Source: an uncultured Prevotella sp.
GTDB lineage: Bacteria; Bacteroidota; Bacteroidia; Bacteroidales; Bacteroidaceae
Length of the DNA stretch: 33,602 bases
Assembly (NCBI GenBank): GCA_900548585.1
Contig: URLI01000023.1
Location: 1-33,602, forward strand
Direction: 5' to 3'
Part shown: in pieces, positions 6,729 through 15,976 of the stretch
Position numbering within the stretch: the first letter of the stretch is position 1
Layout of the letters: each line of letters opens with the position of its first letter
The notes under the pieces: generated by a model
Databases searched by the model: none
Told to the model about the DNA's origin: nothing
The model's input: only the letters and a program-made list of their open reading frames with translations
Made by a program: the position numbers and the translations under genes

Positions 6729-7352
6729 TCAATTCTGATCCTTGTTCGCCGGCTCTTTCTTTGCAAGAATGACTATTTGGTATACAAAGTCTGTCACCCA
6801 TTTCTGTGAAAATCCGAGGCGCTTGTTATACTGCCGTACAGCCATCACTGCCTTCACCACGCCGGCATCCTTATAGTCATTCTTGTTGAATATGTCGTTC
6901 ACGGTCTTCTCTGTCATGCCATATATCGCTTTCTTGAAGATGGACGGTAGGCGCAACTTGAACTTCATAAGGTTGCCCATAAGCATCATGAGGTCTTGCG
7001 AGAAGCCCTGGAATTGTATCATGTACGGTTGCACGTCCTGCAACTTGCGGCAATTTTTCTTCAGGCTTGTGTCAATCTCTTTGAAGAACCCGTCCTGCAT
7101 CCCGTACATTTCCTTCATCATCTTGCGGCAATGGCTTTTCTCGCCAACCCCAAGTTTATTGTTGACCGTCGGCACTTTCAGTGTCGTCTTGAATGTCCTG
7201 AGGTCCGGAAGCCAGGCAAGGTTTGTTATTCCGATATTTGATGCCATAGAGGCCTGGAAATAAACCCTTACAAGAGTCATGTAATCTTCCATTCCCCCAA
7301 TCTTGTTTTCTCCTCTTTCCTTGCGTTTGAAAATCTTATTGAAAAAACTCAT
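6729..7352 (-). CDS. Conserved-looking protein of unknown function, 207 aa
   Basis: I do not recognise the family. The start is MSFFNKIFKRKERGENKIGG, basic with no signal peptide or transmembrane helix, so it is probably cytoplasmic. The protein is rich in Lys and Met and mostly helical in pattern. Segments of note are 'YFQASMASNIGITNLAWLPDL' near the N-terminus, a conserved-looking 'CRKMMKEMYGMQDGFF', and a C-terminal 'VVKAVMAVRQYNKRLGFSQ'. It has its own consensus promoter (7372-7402) back to back with that of rfbA, so it is probably a single-gene unit. A weak stem (CGGAAT/ATTCCG, 6666-6693) lies after the stop. No function is proposed. Confidence 0.8.
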   Translation of the reverse strand: MSFFNKIFKRKERGENKIGGMEDYMTLVRVYFQASMASNIGITNLAWLPDLRTFKTTLKVPTVNNKLGVGEKSHCRKMMKEMYGMQDGFFKEIDTSLKKNCRKLQDVQPYMIQFQGFSQDLMMLMGNLMKFKLRLPSIFKKAIYGMTEKTVNDIFNKNDYKDAGVVKAVMAVRQYNKRLGFSQKWVTDFVYQIVILAKKEPANKDQN

Positions 7353-7371
7353 ACGGTCTTAAATTTTCGTG

Positions 7372-7402
7372 CAAAAGTACTCCTATTTTACGAAAATGCA
7401 AA
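7372..7402 (-). promoter_or_regulatory. Promoter of the 207-aa gene
   Basis: Minus-strand TACTTTTG (7372-7379) with TTTG (7399-7402) 19 nt upstream. The start codon follows about 20 nt downstream. Confidence 0.75.
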
Positions 7403-7430
7403 ATATTTAATCATATTTGTTGATTTACGA

Positions 7431-7460
7431 TTGTTTTATCCGATTAAAATATTAACTTTG
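7431..7460 (+). promoter_or_regulatory. Promoter of rfbA-wzc
   Basis: TTG (7431-7433), 19 nt, then TAACTTTG (7453-7460). The rfbA ATG is 43 nt further on. It is divergent from the 207-aa gene's promoter. Confidence 0.75.
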
Positions 7461-7503
7461 CAGCAAATTTCGCAAACAGGCTTTTTTTATTAAAGATTTT
7501 CAG

Positions 7504-8379
7504 ATGAAAGGAATAGTTCTTGCAGGAGGAAGCGGCACACGCCTCTACCCGATAACGAAAGGTATAAGCAAGCAGCTGATACCGATATTCGACAAGCCTA
7601 TGATATACTATCCCATCTCTGCATTGATGCTGGCAGGTATCAGGGACATCCTCATCATTTCGACACCTCACGATTTGCCGGGCTTCCGCCGGCTGCTCGG
7701 CGACGGAAGGGATTTCGGTGTCAATTTCGAATATGCGGAGCAGCCGTCGCCCGACGGACTGGCGCAGGCATTCATTATCGGCGAGAAATTCATCGGCAGC
7801 GAATGTGTCTGTCTCGTGCTTGGAGACAACATCTTCCATGGCGCAGGATTCACAGAGTTGCTGAAACGGAGCGTGGCAGATGCCGAGGACGAAGGCAAGG
7901 CAACCGTCTTCGGTTACTATGTCAACGACCCGGAAAGGTATGGCGTGGCCGAGTTCGATGCGGACGGGCGCTGCCTTTCAATCGAAGAAAAGCCAAAAAA
8001 TCCCAAAAGCAACTATGCGGTCGTCGGGCTGTATTTCTATCCGAACAGCGTGGTTGACATCGCAAAGAACATAAAGCCAAGCGCGCGCGGAGAGCTTGAA
8101 ATCACGAGCGTCAACAAAGAATATCTGAAACGCAAGAGCCTCAAGGTACAGACATTGCAGCGTGGATTCGCATGGCTTGACACGGGGACACACGACAGTC
8201 TGTCCGAGGCAAGCACGTTCATAGAAGTCATCGAGAAACGCCAGGGACTGAAAATCGCATGTCTCGAGGAGATAGCATACAACAATGGATGGATCGACAA
8301 AGAGCAGTTGATGGCGCTTGCGCAGCCAATGCTCAAAAACGAATATGGCCAATATCTTAAAGACCTTGCAAACGAATAA
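7504..8379 (+). CDS. rfbA: Glucose-1-phosphate thymidylyltransferase
   Basis: A 291-aa cytoplasmic enzyme (RmlA) that joins dTTP and glucose-1-phosphate to make dTDP-glucose, the first step toward dTDP-rhamnose. The N-terminal nucleotide-binding signature is complete (MKGIVLAGGSGTRLYPIT), followed by 'SKQLIPIFDKPMIYYP' and the 'LGDNIFHG' metal/sugar-phosphate loop. 'GFAWLDTGTHDSL' and the full C-terminal region are present, and the length is normal. The other rml genes are not adjacent. It is followed after 30 nt by a Wzc-type kinase, so dTDP-sugar supply and capsule or exopolysaccharide export appear to be transcribed together. Confidence 0.95.
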   Translation: MKGIVLAGGSGTRLYPITKGISKQLIPIFDKPMIYYPISALMLAGIRDILIISTPHDLPGFRRLLGDGRDFGVNFEYAEQPSPDGLAQAFIIGEKFIGSECVCLVLGDNIFHGAGFTELLKRSVADAEDEGKATVFGYYVNDPERYGVAEFDADGRCLSIEEKPKNPKSNYAVVGLYFYPNSVVDIAKNIKPSARGELEITSVNKEYLKRKSLKVQTLQRGFAWLDTGTHDSLSEASTFIEVIEKRQGLKIACLEEIAYNNGWIDKEQLMALAQPMLKNEYGQYLKDLANE

Positions 8380-8409
8380 AACAAATCTGCAATAAAAAAC
8401 AAACTTTTT

Positions 8410-10905
8410 ATGGAAGAAAATAAGAACTACGACATTTCGAACATAACGGAGGAAGAAGAACAGTCGTCATTTAGTTTCGCATCTCTCTATGCAACCTTCA
8501 TTCTCAACTGGAAATGGTTCTTGCTGTCGCTGATAATTTGCCTCGGCGTGGCTGCGGCATACCTTAGATATGAGACACCTATCTATCAGACAACAGCACA
8601 AATCCTGATCAAGGAACCGGAAAAAGGCTCTTCATACAGAAACAATACCCTTAGGAATACACTTGCAACCGGTATTGTAAACAACAACGAAGGAATACTC
8701 AACGAAATAGAAATTCTTAAGTCACAGCGACTTTCAGAGCAAGTGGTGAAAGACCTGAAACTGTATGTCAATTATAAAAGGCACGGACGTGTGAACGACG
8801 TGATGATGTACAAGGACAACTATCTGAACGTAGACTTAGACCCGGCAGGCCTGAAAAACCTCATAGGAGACATCGTCCTCGATATAAAACGCGAGAACAA
8901 CACTTTCACAGTTGAGGGAACCGCAGGCAAAACCGAAATAAAACAGACGCTGAAGTTCCTCCCGGCATCGATAAAGACAAGTGTCGGGACTATCATGTTC
9001 ACATCGAACCCGAACGCATCGCTGAAAGACGGAAATGCGATGACCGCCGTGATAACTTCTCCAAAGAAGGCTGCCGTTAAATATGTGTCGTCGATGAGCG
9101 TATCAAATAAAGAAGAGACTTCTATTGCGGTAATCACACTGAAAGACGAAAGTCCAAGCCGCGCCTCGGATTTCCTCAAACAACTTGCAATATGTTACAA
9201 CCGCCAGGCAAACGACGACAAAAACCAGGTGGCATACCGCACGGAGGAGTTCATAAACAGCCGACTTGAGAAAATCAATGCCGAACTTAACAGCACCGAG
9301 GGAGAACTCGAAGCATACAAGAAACGCAACAGGATGGTGGAGCTCGACGTAAACAGTTCTGCCGCATTTGCAAACAGCAACGAGTTTGAAAAGCAACTGG
9401 CAACGGCAAACACACAGCTGCAACTGATGAACGAACTGAGTTCCTACATGAGGGAACCGGGGAACAAATATCAGGTCATCCCATCAAACGTCGGCCTGTC
9501 TGACGCCGCATCGACACAACTCATCGGCCGCTACAACCAAGTTGTCACAGAGCGCAACCGGCTGCTCAAGACCGCAAGCGAGTCGAGCCCGGTTGTGGCA
9601 CCTCTGACCGACGAGCTGAACGACCTTACCCTAAGCATACAACGGGCTATCGGGCAGCAGCGCCGCTCTCTGGAGATACAACGCAACTCAATATCATCGC
9701 AATACGGGCAGTATTCCGGACAGATACAACAGACACCGGAACAAGAAAGAATACTGACCCAGATAGGACGCCAGCAGGAAGTGAAGTCTGGCCTATACCT
9801 CATGCTGCTGCAGAAACGAGAGGAAAACTCAATATCACTCGCAGCAACGGCAGACAAGGGCAAACTCATCGACGACCCGGCATTCGCAGGTATGGTAAGC
9901 CCAAAGCACAACATCGTTCTACTTATTGCCATAATTATAGCCATCGTACTGCCATCACTTATATTATACATCATAAGTCTGTTCAAATACAAGATAGAGG
10001 GACATGACGACGTGGCGAAACTCACAAAACTGCCGATAATCGCAGATGTGGCGGTTGCAAGCGAGACAGCAAAGACAAAGGCAGACATCGTCGTGCATGA
10101 AAACAGGAACAACCAGATGGAGGAGATATTCAGATCCATGCGCACAAACCTGCAGTTCATGATAAAAGAGGAAGAAAAGGTGATAATGTTCACCTCATCA
10201 ACATCAGGCGAGGGAAAGACATTCAACGCAGCAAACCTTGCAGTGAGTTTCGCTCTGCTCGGGAAAAAAGTAGTTCTGGTTGGCCTCGACATAAGAAAGC
10301 CACGGCTTGCAGAGCTGTTTGAGATAAAAGACCATCACCACGGCATCACGCCACTGCTCATGCACGATGAGCCAACATGGGAAATGATACGCGAGCAGGT
10401 ATTGCCGTCTGGCGTGAACGACAACCTCGATTTGCTCCTCGCCGGCCCTATACCGCCCAACCCGGCAGAACTTCTCACACGCGAATCCCTTGACAGGATA
10501 ATCAACATCATGCGCGGCGAATACGACTTCATAATAATCGACACGGCGCCCGTCGGTCTTGTCACTGACACCATGCAGATAGGACGCGTATCAGACGCAA
10601 CGGTGTTCGTCTGTCGCGCCGACTACACCCCGAAAGCAAGTTTCGACCTTATCAACGGTTTGGCAAACGATGGAAAACTGCCAAAGATGTCTGTGGTGAT
10701 AAACGGCATCGACATGTCGAAGAAGAAATACGGATATTATTACGGATATGGCCGATACGGCAAATATGGCAAATACGGCCGATACGGCAGTTATGGAAAA
10801 TATGGCAGTTACGGTAGTTATGGCAGGTATGGCAGTTACGGATACGGGCAATACGGCACCAGTCAATATTCGAATAAAAACGATGACTCAATAAAGTTGA
10901 AATAA
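8410..10905 (+). CDS. wzc: Wzc-type polysaccharide tyrosine autokinase
   Basis: An 831-aa inner-membrane polysaccharide co-polymerase fused to a BY-kinase. The first transmembrane helix is about 34-52. It is followed by a Wzz-type periplasmic region with coiled coils and a second helix at about 501-525. The cytoplasmic kinase has Walker A (596-604, SSTSGEGKT), Walker A' with Asp627 (VGLDIRKP) and Walker B with Asp711 (FIIIDTAP). The tail (774-820) holds 18 tyrosines in Tyr-Gly repeats, the expected autophosphorylation cluster but longer and more regular than usual. The role is to control chain length and export of capsule or exopolysaccharide through cycles of phosphorylation. It sits 30 nt after rfbA and ends with a terminator. 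No Wza-type exporter or glycosyltransferase genes are adjacent, so it is separated from any main biosynthetic cluster. The gene symbol is by family. Confidence 0.9.
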   Translation: MEENKNYDISNITEEEEQSSFSFASLYATFILNWKWFLLSLIICLGVAAAYLRYETPIYQTTAQILIKEPEKGSSYRNNTLRNTLATGIVNNNEGILNEIEILKSQRLSEQVVKDLKLYVNYKRHGRVNDVMMYKDNYLNVDLDPAGLKNLIGDIVLDIKRENNTFTVEGTAGKTEIKQTLKFLPASIKTSVGTIMFTSNPNASLKDGNAMTAVITSPKKAAVKYVSSMSVSNKEETSIAVITLKDESPSRASDFLKQLAICYNRQANDDKNQVAYRTEEFINSRLEKINAELNSTEGELEAYKKRNRMVELDVNSSAAFANSNEFEKQLATANTQLQLMNELSSYMREPGNKYQVIPSNVGLSDAASTQLIGRYNQVVTERNRLLKTASESSPVVAPLTDELNDLTLSIQRAIGQQRRSLEIQRNSISSQYGQYSGQIQQTPEQERILTQIGRQQEVKSGLYLMLLQKREENSISLAATADKGKLIDDPAFAGMVSPKHNIVLLIAIIIAIVLPSLILYIISLFKYKIEGHDDVAKLTKLPIIADVAVASETAKTKADIVVHENRNNQMEEIFRSMRTNLQFMIKEEEKVIMFTSSTSGEGKTFNAANLAVSFALLGKKVVLVGLDIRKPRLAELFEIKDHHHGITPLLMHDEPTWEMIREQVLPSGVNDNLDLLLAGPIPPNPAELLTRESLDRIINIMRGEYDFIIIDTAPVGLVTDTMQIGRVSDATVFVCRADYTPKASFDLINGLANDGKLPKMSVVINGIDMSKKKYGYYYGYGRYGKYGKYGRYGSYGKYGSYGSYGRYGSYGYGQYGTSQYSNKNDDSIKLK

Positions 10906-10907
10906 AC

Positions 10908-10938
10908 AAAATGGCATGTCTGACGGACATGCCATTTT
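10908..10938 (+). terminator. Terminator after wzc
   Basis: Perfect 13-bp arms (10908-10920, 10926-10938) with a 5-nt loop. AAAA begins the first arm and TTTT ends the second, so it may act in both directions. Confidence 0.85.
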
Positions 10939-10987
10939 ATCAAATGAAACAAACGTTTTCTAAAAACACATATAATTTTATCGCAGT

Positions 10988-13900
10988 ATGAAAAAAGAAC
11001 TTAAGAAGGTGCTCGTGCTTGGCTCGGGCGCACTTAAAATCGGGCAGGCCGGCGAATTCGACTATTCAGGATCGCAGGCGCTGAAAGCTCTGAGGGAAGA
11101 GAGGGTGAACTCTGTGCTCGTGAACCCAAACATTGCCACAATACAGACAAGCGAGGGCATTGCAGACAAAGTTTACTTCCAACCGGTGAACGCGCACTTT
11201 GTCACGGAGATAATAAAAAGAGAAAGACCCGACGGCATACTGCTCGCTTTCGGAGGTCAGACGGCACTTAACTGTGGAACCGAACTTTACCTCAACGGCA
11301 CACTAAAGAAATATGGCGTGGAAGTGCTCGGGACAAGCGTCGAGGCAATCATGGACACCGAGGACCGCGACCTATTCGTCAAGAGACTTGACGAAATCAA
11401 AATGAAGACCCCGCTGAGCCATGCCGTTAAGAACATGGACGACGCACTGAAAGCCGCACGCCAGATTGGGTTCCCTGTTATGATACGGTCGGCATACGCG
11501 CTCGGAGGACTCGGTTCAGGCATCTGTCCTGACGAGAAGACTTTCAAGAGCCTTGCCGAAAGCGCATTCACGTTTGCGCCGCAAATTCTCGTAGAGGAGA
11601 GCCTGAAAGGCTGGAAGGAGATAGAGTTCGAGTGCATACGCGACGCCAACGACCACTGCTTCACCGTGGCATCAATGGAGAACTTTGACCCGCTGGGCAT
11701 ACACACAGGAGAATCAATAGTTGTCGCACCGACATGCTCGCTGACAAAGGAACAGGTTGAGATGCTGCAGGACATAGCAAAACAATGCGTGCGCCACATC
11801 AACATCGTAGGCGAGTGCAACATACAGTTCGCATTCAATGCCGAGACAAACGATTACAGGATTATTGAGATTAACGCCCGCCTGTCGCGCTCCTCGGCTC
11901 TTGCCTCAAAAGCCACCGGCTACCCACTGGCATTCGTGGCAGCAAAGATCGCACTCGGCTACACCCTCGACCAGGTCGGAGAGATGGGAACTCCCAACTC
12001 GGCATACGTCGCACCGAAACTCGACTACATGATATGCAAGATACCGAGATGGGATCTCACGAAGTTCACCGGTGTCAGCCGGCTCATAGGTTCGAGCATG
12101 AAATCAGTGGGCGAGATAATGAGCATCGGACGTTCCTTCGAGGAAATGATACAGAAGGGACTTCGCATGATAGGACAGGGCATGCACGGTTTTGTAGGAA
12201 ACGACCACACACGGTTCGAGAACGTCGACAAGGAACTCCGGAACCCAACCGACCTTAGAATATTCGCCATAGCGCAAGCACTTGAGGAGGGGTACAGCGT
12301 TGAACGGATAGAGCAACTCACCAAGATAGACGTGTGGTTCATTTCAAGGCTGAAGAACATAGTTGACATAAAACACGAGCTGCAGGAATACAACGCAATA
12401 GAAGACTTGCCCGACAACATGCTGCTGAAGGCAAAGCAGGCCGGATTCTCCGATTTCCAGATTGCGCGTTTCGTACTGAAACCAAAGAGCGGGAACATGG
12501 AGAAAGAGAACCTCGCCGCGAGAAACCACCGCAAGGAAAGAGGAATACTGCCATCGGTGAAGCGAATAAACACCGTGGCGAGCGAACACCCGGAACTCAC
12601 AAACTATCTTTACTTCACTTACCTGCCACTCGTTGAGCCAACAAAGTCCGACAAGATGAGCACAAAGGAATGGCAAAGCATCGTGGATAAGACAGGAATA
12701 AACGTGCAGAACGACATTCCTTATTACAAGAATGAGAAATCAGTTGTCGTGCTCGGGTCAGGCGCATACCGCATCGGATCGAGCGTGGAGTTCGACTGGT
12801 GCTCGGTCAACGCGATAAAAACAGCACGCAAACTGGGCTACAAGTCGATAATGATAAACTATAATCCCGAGACGGTGTCAACCGACTATGACATCTGCGA
12901 CCGCCTCTACTTCGACGAGCTTTCACTGGAGCGCGTGTTAGACGTAATCGACCTCGAGCAACCGCGTGGAGTGATTGTCAGCGTCGGAGGACAGATACCC
13001 AACAACCTCGCCATGAAACTGCACCGCCAGAGCATACCGGTGCTCGGAACGAGTCCTGTGGATATTGACCGCGCTGAAAACCGCGACAAGTTCTCGGCAA
13101 TGCTCGACAAACTGGGCGTTGACCAGCCAGCATGGCGCGCCTTGACATCCATCGACGACATAAAGGAGTTTGTCTCCGAGGTGGGCTTCCCGGTACTGGT
13201 GCGCCCGTCGTACGTCCTTTCCGGCGCAGCAATGAACGTATGCTACGACAACGAGGAACTGGAACGTTTCCTAAAGATGGCTACCGAGGTGTCAAAGGAA
13301 TTCCCAGTCGTGGTGAGCCAGTTTATGCAGGAAACGAAGGAAATAGAGTTTGACGCCGTAGCCGACAAAGGCAAAATTGTGGAATATGCAATATCAGAGC
13401 ACGTGGAATATGCCGGAGTGCACTCCGGGGATGCCACACTGGTGTTCCCGGCACAGCACCTGTATTTCTCCACGATACGCCAGATTAAGAAAATTTCGCA
13501 CAAGATTGCCGAGGAACTGAACATATCTGGACCTTTCAACATACAATACCTTGCAAAGAATCGTGAGTTGAAAGTCATTGAGTGCAACCTGCGTGCATCA
13601 CGCTCCTTCCCGTTCGTGTCAAAGGTGTTGAAGTGCAACTTCATCGAGACGGCAACGAAAATACTGCTCGACGCTCCTTACGAGAAACCTGACAAGAGCG
13701 AGTTTGACATAGACCGCATTGGAGTGAAGGCCTCGCAGTTCTCCTTCGCAAGGCTGCAGAATGCCGACCCGGTGCTTGGCGTTGACATGTCATCGACCGG
13801 AGAGGTGGGATGCATCGGCGACAACCTGCACGAAGCGCTGCTAAACGCGCTCATAGCCACAGGCTACAAACTGCCGAAACGAGAAGGGGGCGCAATACTC

Positions 13901-14293
13901 ATATCGTCAGGAGCCGCAAAGGGCAAGGTGTCACTCCTCGAGCCAGCACGCCTGCTGGTAAAGAATGGCTACAGGATTTACGCGACACCAGGCACGGCAA
14001 GGTTCTTCAAGGAAAACAACGTGGAGGCAACAGCGGTGGCATGGCCCGATGAGGAAGGTGAAAACAAAGTGATGGACATGATTGCCAGACACATGTTCGA
14101 CCTCATCGTCAACGAGCCGAAAAATCACTCAAGCCGTGAGTTGACAAATGGCTACCGCATACGCCGTGGCGCAATAGACCACAACATACCGCTGTTGACA
14201 AACGTACGGCTCGCAAAGGCATTCATCGAGGCGTTCTGCACAGTGCCACTTGAAGAAATCAAGATTAAGAGCTGGCAGGAATACAATTCCTGA
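10988..14293 (+). CDS. carB: Carbamoyl-phosphate synthase large subunit
   Basis: A 1101-aa cytoplasmic enzyme making carbamoyl phosphate from bicarbonate, ATP and ammonia for pyrimidine and arginine synthesis. Both synthetase halves are present: the first starts with 'VLVLGSGALKIGQAGEFDYSG', the second with 'VVLGSGAYRIGSSVEFDW' near residue 590. A C-terminal MGS-like allosteric domain follows from about 960 ('AILISSGAAKGKVSLLEPAR'). Several segments ('RSAYALGGLGSGIC', 'IPRWDL', 'IGSSMKSVGEIMSIGR') resemble, from memory, eukaryotic CPS enzymes more than E. coli CarB. The small subunit carA, which provides the glutaminase, is not adjacent. The upstream 82-nt gap holds the wzc terminator and only a weak promoter-like TATAATTTTA. 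It is convergent with pafA across a shared terminator. Confidence 0.93.
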   Translation: MKKELKKVLVLGSGALKIGQAGEFDYSGSQALKALREERVNSVLVNPNIATIQTSEGIADKVYFQPVNAHFVTEIIKRERPDGILLAFGGQTALNCGTELYLNGTLKKYGVEVLGTSVEAIMDTEDRDLFVKRLDEIKMKTPLSHAVKNMDDALKAARQIGFPVMIRSAYALGGLGSGICPDEKTFKSLAESAFTFAPQILVEESLKGWKEIEFECIRDANDHCFTVASMENFDPLGIHTGESIVVAPTCSLTKEQVEMLQDIAKQCVRHINIVGECNIQFAFNAETNDYRIIEINARLSRSSALASKATGYPLAFVAAKIALGYTLDQVGEMGTPNSAYVAPKLDYMICKIPRWDLTKFTGVSRLIGSSMKSVGEIMSIGRSFEEMIQKGLRMIGQGMHGFVGNDHTRFENVDKELRNPTDLRIFAIAQALEEGYSVERIEQLTKIDVWFISRLKNIVDIKHELQEYNAIEDLPDNMLLKAKQAGFSDFQIARFVLKPKSGNMEKENLAARNHRKERGILPSVKRINTVASEHPELTNYLYFTYLPLVEPTKSDKMSTKEWQSIVDKTGINVQNDIPYYKNEKSVVVLGSGAYRIGSSVEFDWCSVNAIKTARKLGYKSIMINYNPETVSTDYDICDRLYFDELSLERVLDVIDLEQPRGVIVSVGGQIPNNLAMKLHRQSIPVLGTSPVDIDRAENRDKFSAMLDKLGVDQPAWRALTSIDDIKEFVSEVGFPVLVRPSYVLSGAAMNVCYDNEELERFLKMATEVSKEFPVVVSQFMQETKEIEFDAVADKGKIVEYAISEHVEYAGVHSGDATLVFPAQHLYFSTIRQIKKISHKIAEELNISGPFNIQYLAKNRELKVIECNLRASRSFPFVSKVLKCNFIETATKILLDAPYEKPDKSEFDIDRIGVKASQFSFARLQNADPVLGVDMSSTGEVGCIGDNLHEALLNALIATGYKLPKREGGAILISSGAAKGKVSLLEPARLLVKNGYRIYATPGTARFFKENNVEATAVAWPDEEGENKVMDMIARHMFDLIVNEPKNHSSRELTNGYRIRRGAIDHNIPLLTNVRLAKAFIEAFCTVPLEEIKIKSWQEYNS

Positions 14294-14321
14294 TTTGCCC
14301 AGCAAGAAACGCATTCAAGGC

Positions 14322-14366
14322 GAAATCCATACCCGCTCCAAAATAATTGGAACAGGTATGGATTTC
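14322..14366. terminator. Bidirectional terminator between carB and pafA
   Basis: Arms GAAATCCATACC (14322-14333) and GGTATGGATTTC (14355-14366) are perfectly complementary. They enclose a second small stem, TCCAA/TTGGA (14337-14351). The element lies between two convergent genes. Confidence 0.85.
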
Positions 14367-14411
14367 ACTTTAACCCAAATGTCAGCTACGCTGAAGCTCT
14401 ACGGAAAACGC

Positions 14412-15944
14412 TCACTTCATTTCCCTCGGCATACCTATGCAGCCGCTCGGCATCTGTATATGAACGAGATTGCATACGGTGGGGGCAATGTCGGTGATGT
14501 GAACCTCTTCTGCTGACGACCCATGCGGAACGCCCCACCCCATCAGCACGAACGGTATGTGACAGTCGTATGGGTTCCAACAGCCGTGTGTCGTACCCTC
14601 ATCTATCTTGCCGCGCACGCCATACACAGCAGGCTTCAATATCAACTGTATGTCTCCGCTGCGTCCATTGTAGTAACCGTTGTAAATCTTCTCACGGATA
14701 TATGTGGGAACACTGGCGGCGGAAATATCCTCAAGGTCAACGACATTTGAAACGAGCGGACGCTGCCTGAAATATTCCATTATGTCTTGCTTCAGCGTCT
14801 TGAAATCGAGACCGGCGGCAGCCTTGCGGTCTATGACAACCTTATAGTCCATTATACATTTCACAATTCCGACTCGTCCGGCATATTTTGAAGCAAGATA
14901 TTTGTTGACCCCATCCTCCTCACGGTCCAGCAAGAAGCCATCGGCTGGTATCTTATGTTCCTGATTTTGCAGTATGCCGTTAGACGCGCCATGGTCTGCT
15001 GTGAGAAAGGCAACATACTCTCCCTTGCCGATCGTCTGGTCGAGATAGTTGAACATGTCAGCCAGTTGCTTGTCAAGTTCCATATACATCTCGTGGGTTA
15101 TGTCAGCATGAGTTCCGAAAGCGTGTCCCACGATGTCGGTGCATGAGAAACTTATGCAAATCATGTCTGTCTCCCCACGCTGACCGAGACGCTCCCCTGC
15201 TATTGCGCGCTTCGCCATTTCCTCCACTATGCGATTCCCGTATGGTGAGTACTGCACAAGGTCAATCTGTTTTGTCAGTTTGTGCGAGCCAACCTCCACA
15301 GGTTTCATTTTCTTCACCTCTTCAGCAATCTCCTTGTTGTAATCATCGACCCATGAAGGCAACGACTGCATGTAATAAGTCGAGGAAACAAACCGCAATC
15401 CCTTCTTGTCGAACCAATATGCCGCATCTGCCGAATGTCCTGCTGGCAAAATGGCTGCGCGATCCTTGAACGAAACCCCAATAACCTTTGATTTCCAATT
15501 CGTTGCAGTTTTCAGTTCGTCACCAATTGTTGTCGTGAGCAAATTGTGTGGCGACATTTTCCCTGCATCAGTATTGCTGCCGACGGTCTTGACGGTACTG
15601 TCACTTGTGCAATATATAATTTTTTCATCAATGAGAAAATTGTTACCGGCAATGCCGTGAATGGCAGGAACGGAGCCTGTGTATACAGACGTGTGACCCA
15701 CTGCCGTTACAGATGGTATATAGTTTATCTGGCAATCATCGAAAGAATAGCCTTCGGACAGCATTCGCCTAAATCCACCGCTTGTGTATTCGTTGTAGAA
15801 ACGACAGAGATAGTCCCACCTCATCTGGTCCACAGCAATGCCCACGATAAGTTTTGGCCTCAACTCCTGATCACTTCCCGCCATCGACGGGATTGTGAAC
15901 AATGCTGCAAACAGAAACGAAATAACCCTTGTTTTAGATAACAT
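14412..15944 (-). CDS. pafA: PafA-type alkaline phosphatase
   Basis: A 510-aa secreted phosphomonoesterase of the alkaline phosphatase superfamily. A signal peptide covers about residues 1-22 ('ISFLFAALFTIPSMA'). The zinc and active-site pattern fits the PafA group: Asp39 in 'GIAVDQMRWDYL', nucleophile Thr80 in 'IPSVTAVGHTSVYTG', Asn101 in 'IHGIAGNN', and Lys160 with Arg162 in 'SFKDRAA'. A C-terminal 'LTADHGAS' metal site follows. The expected role is periplasmic or surface release of phosphate from organic phosphates. It lies 32 nt after sprA on the same strand, so it may be co-transcribed. No PHO-box-like site was recognised upstream. The family is confident from the active-site arrangement; the substrate range is not determined. 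Confidence 0.85.
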   Translation of the reverse strand: MLSKTRVISFLFAALFTIPSMAGSDQELRPKLIVGIAVDQMRWDYLCRFYNEYTSGGFRRMLSEGYSFDDCQINYIPSVTAVGHTSVYTGSVPAIHGIAGNNFLIDEKIIYCTSDSTVKTVGSNTDAGKMSPHNLLTTTIGDELKTATNWKSKVIGVSFKDRAAILPAGHSADAAYWFDKKGLRFVSSTYYMQSLPSWVDDYNKEIAEEVKKMKPVEVGSHKLTKQIDLVQYSPYGNRIVEEMAKRAIAGERLGQRGETDMICISFSCTDIVGHAFGTHADITHEMYMELDKQLADMFNYLDQTIGKGEYVAFLTADHGASNGILQNQEHKIPADGFLLDREEDGVNKYLASKYAGRVGIVKCIMDYKVVIDRKAAAGLDFKTLKQDIMEYFRQRPLVSNVVDLEDISAASVPTYIREKIYNGYYNGRSGDIQLILKPAVYGVRGKIDEGTTHGCWNPYDCHIPFVLMGWGVPHGSSAEEVHITDIAPTVCNLVHIQMPSGCIGMPREMK

Positions 15945-15976
15945 GATGTTTGATGATTATGAATTATGAATAATTG

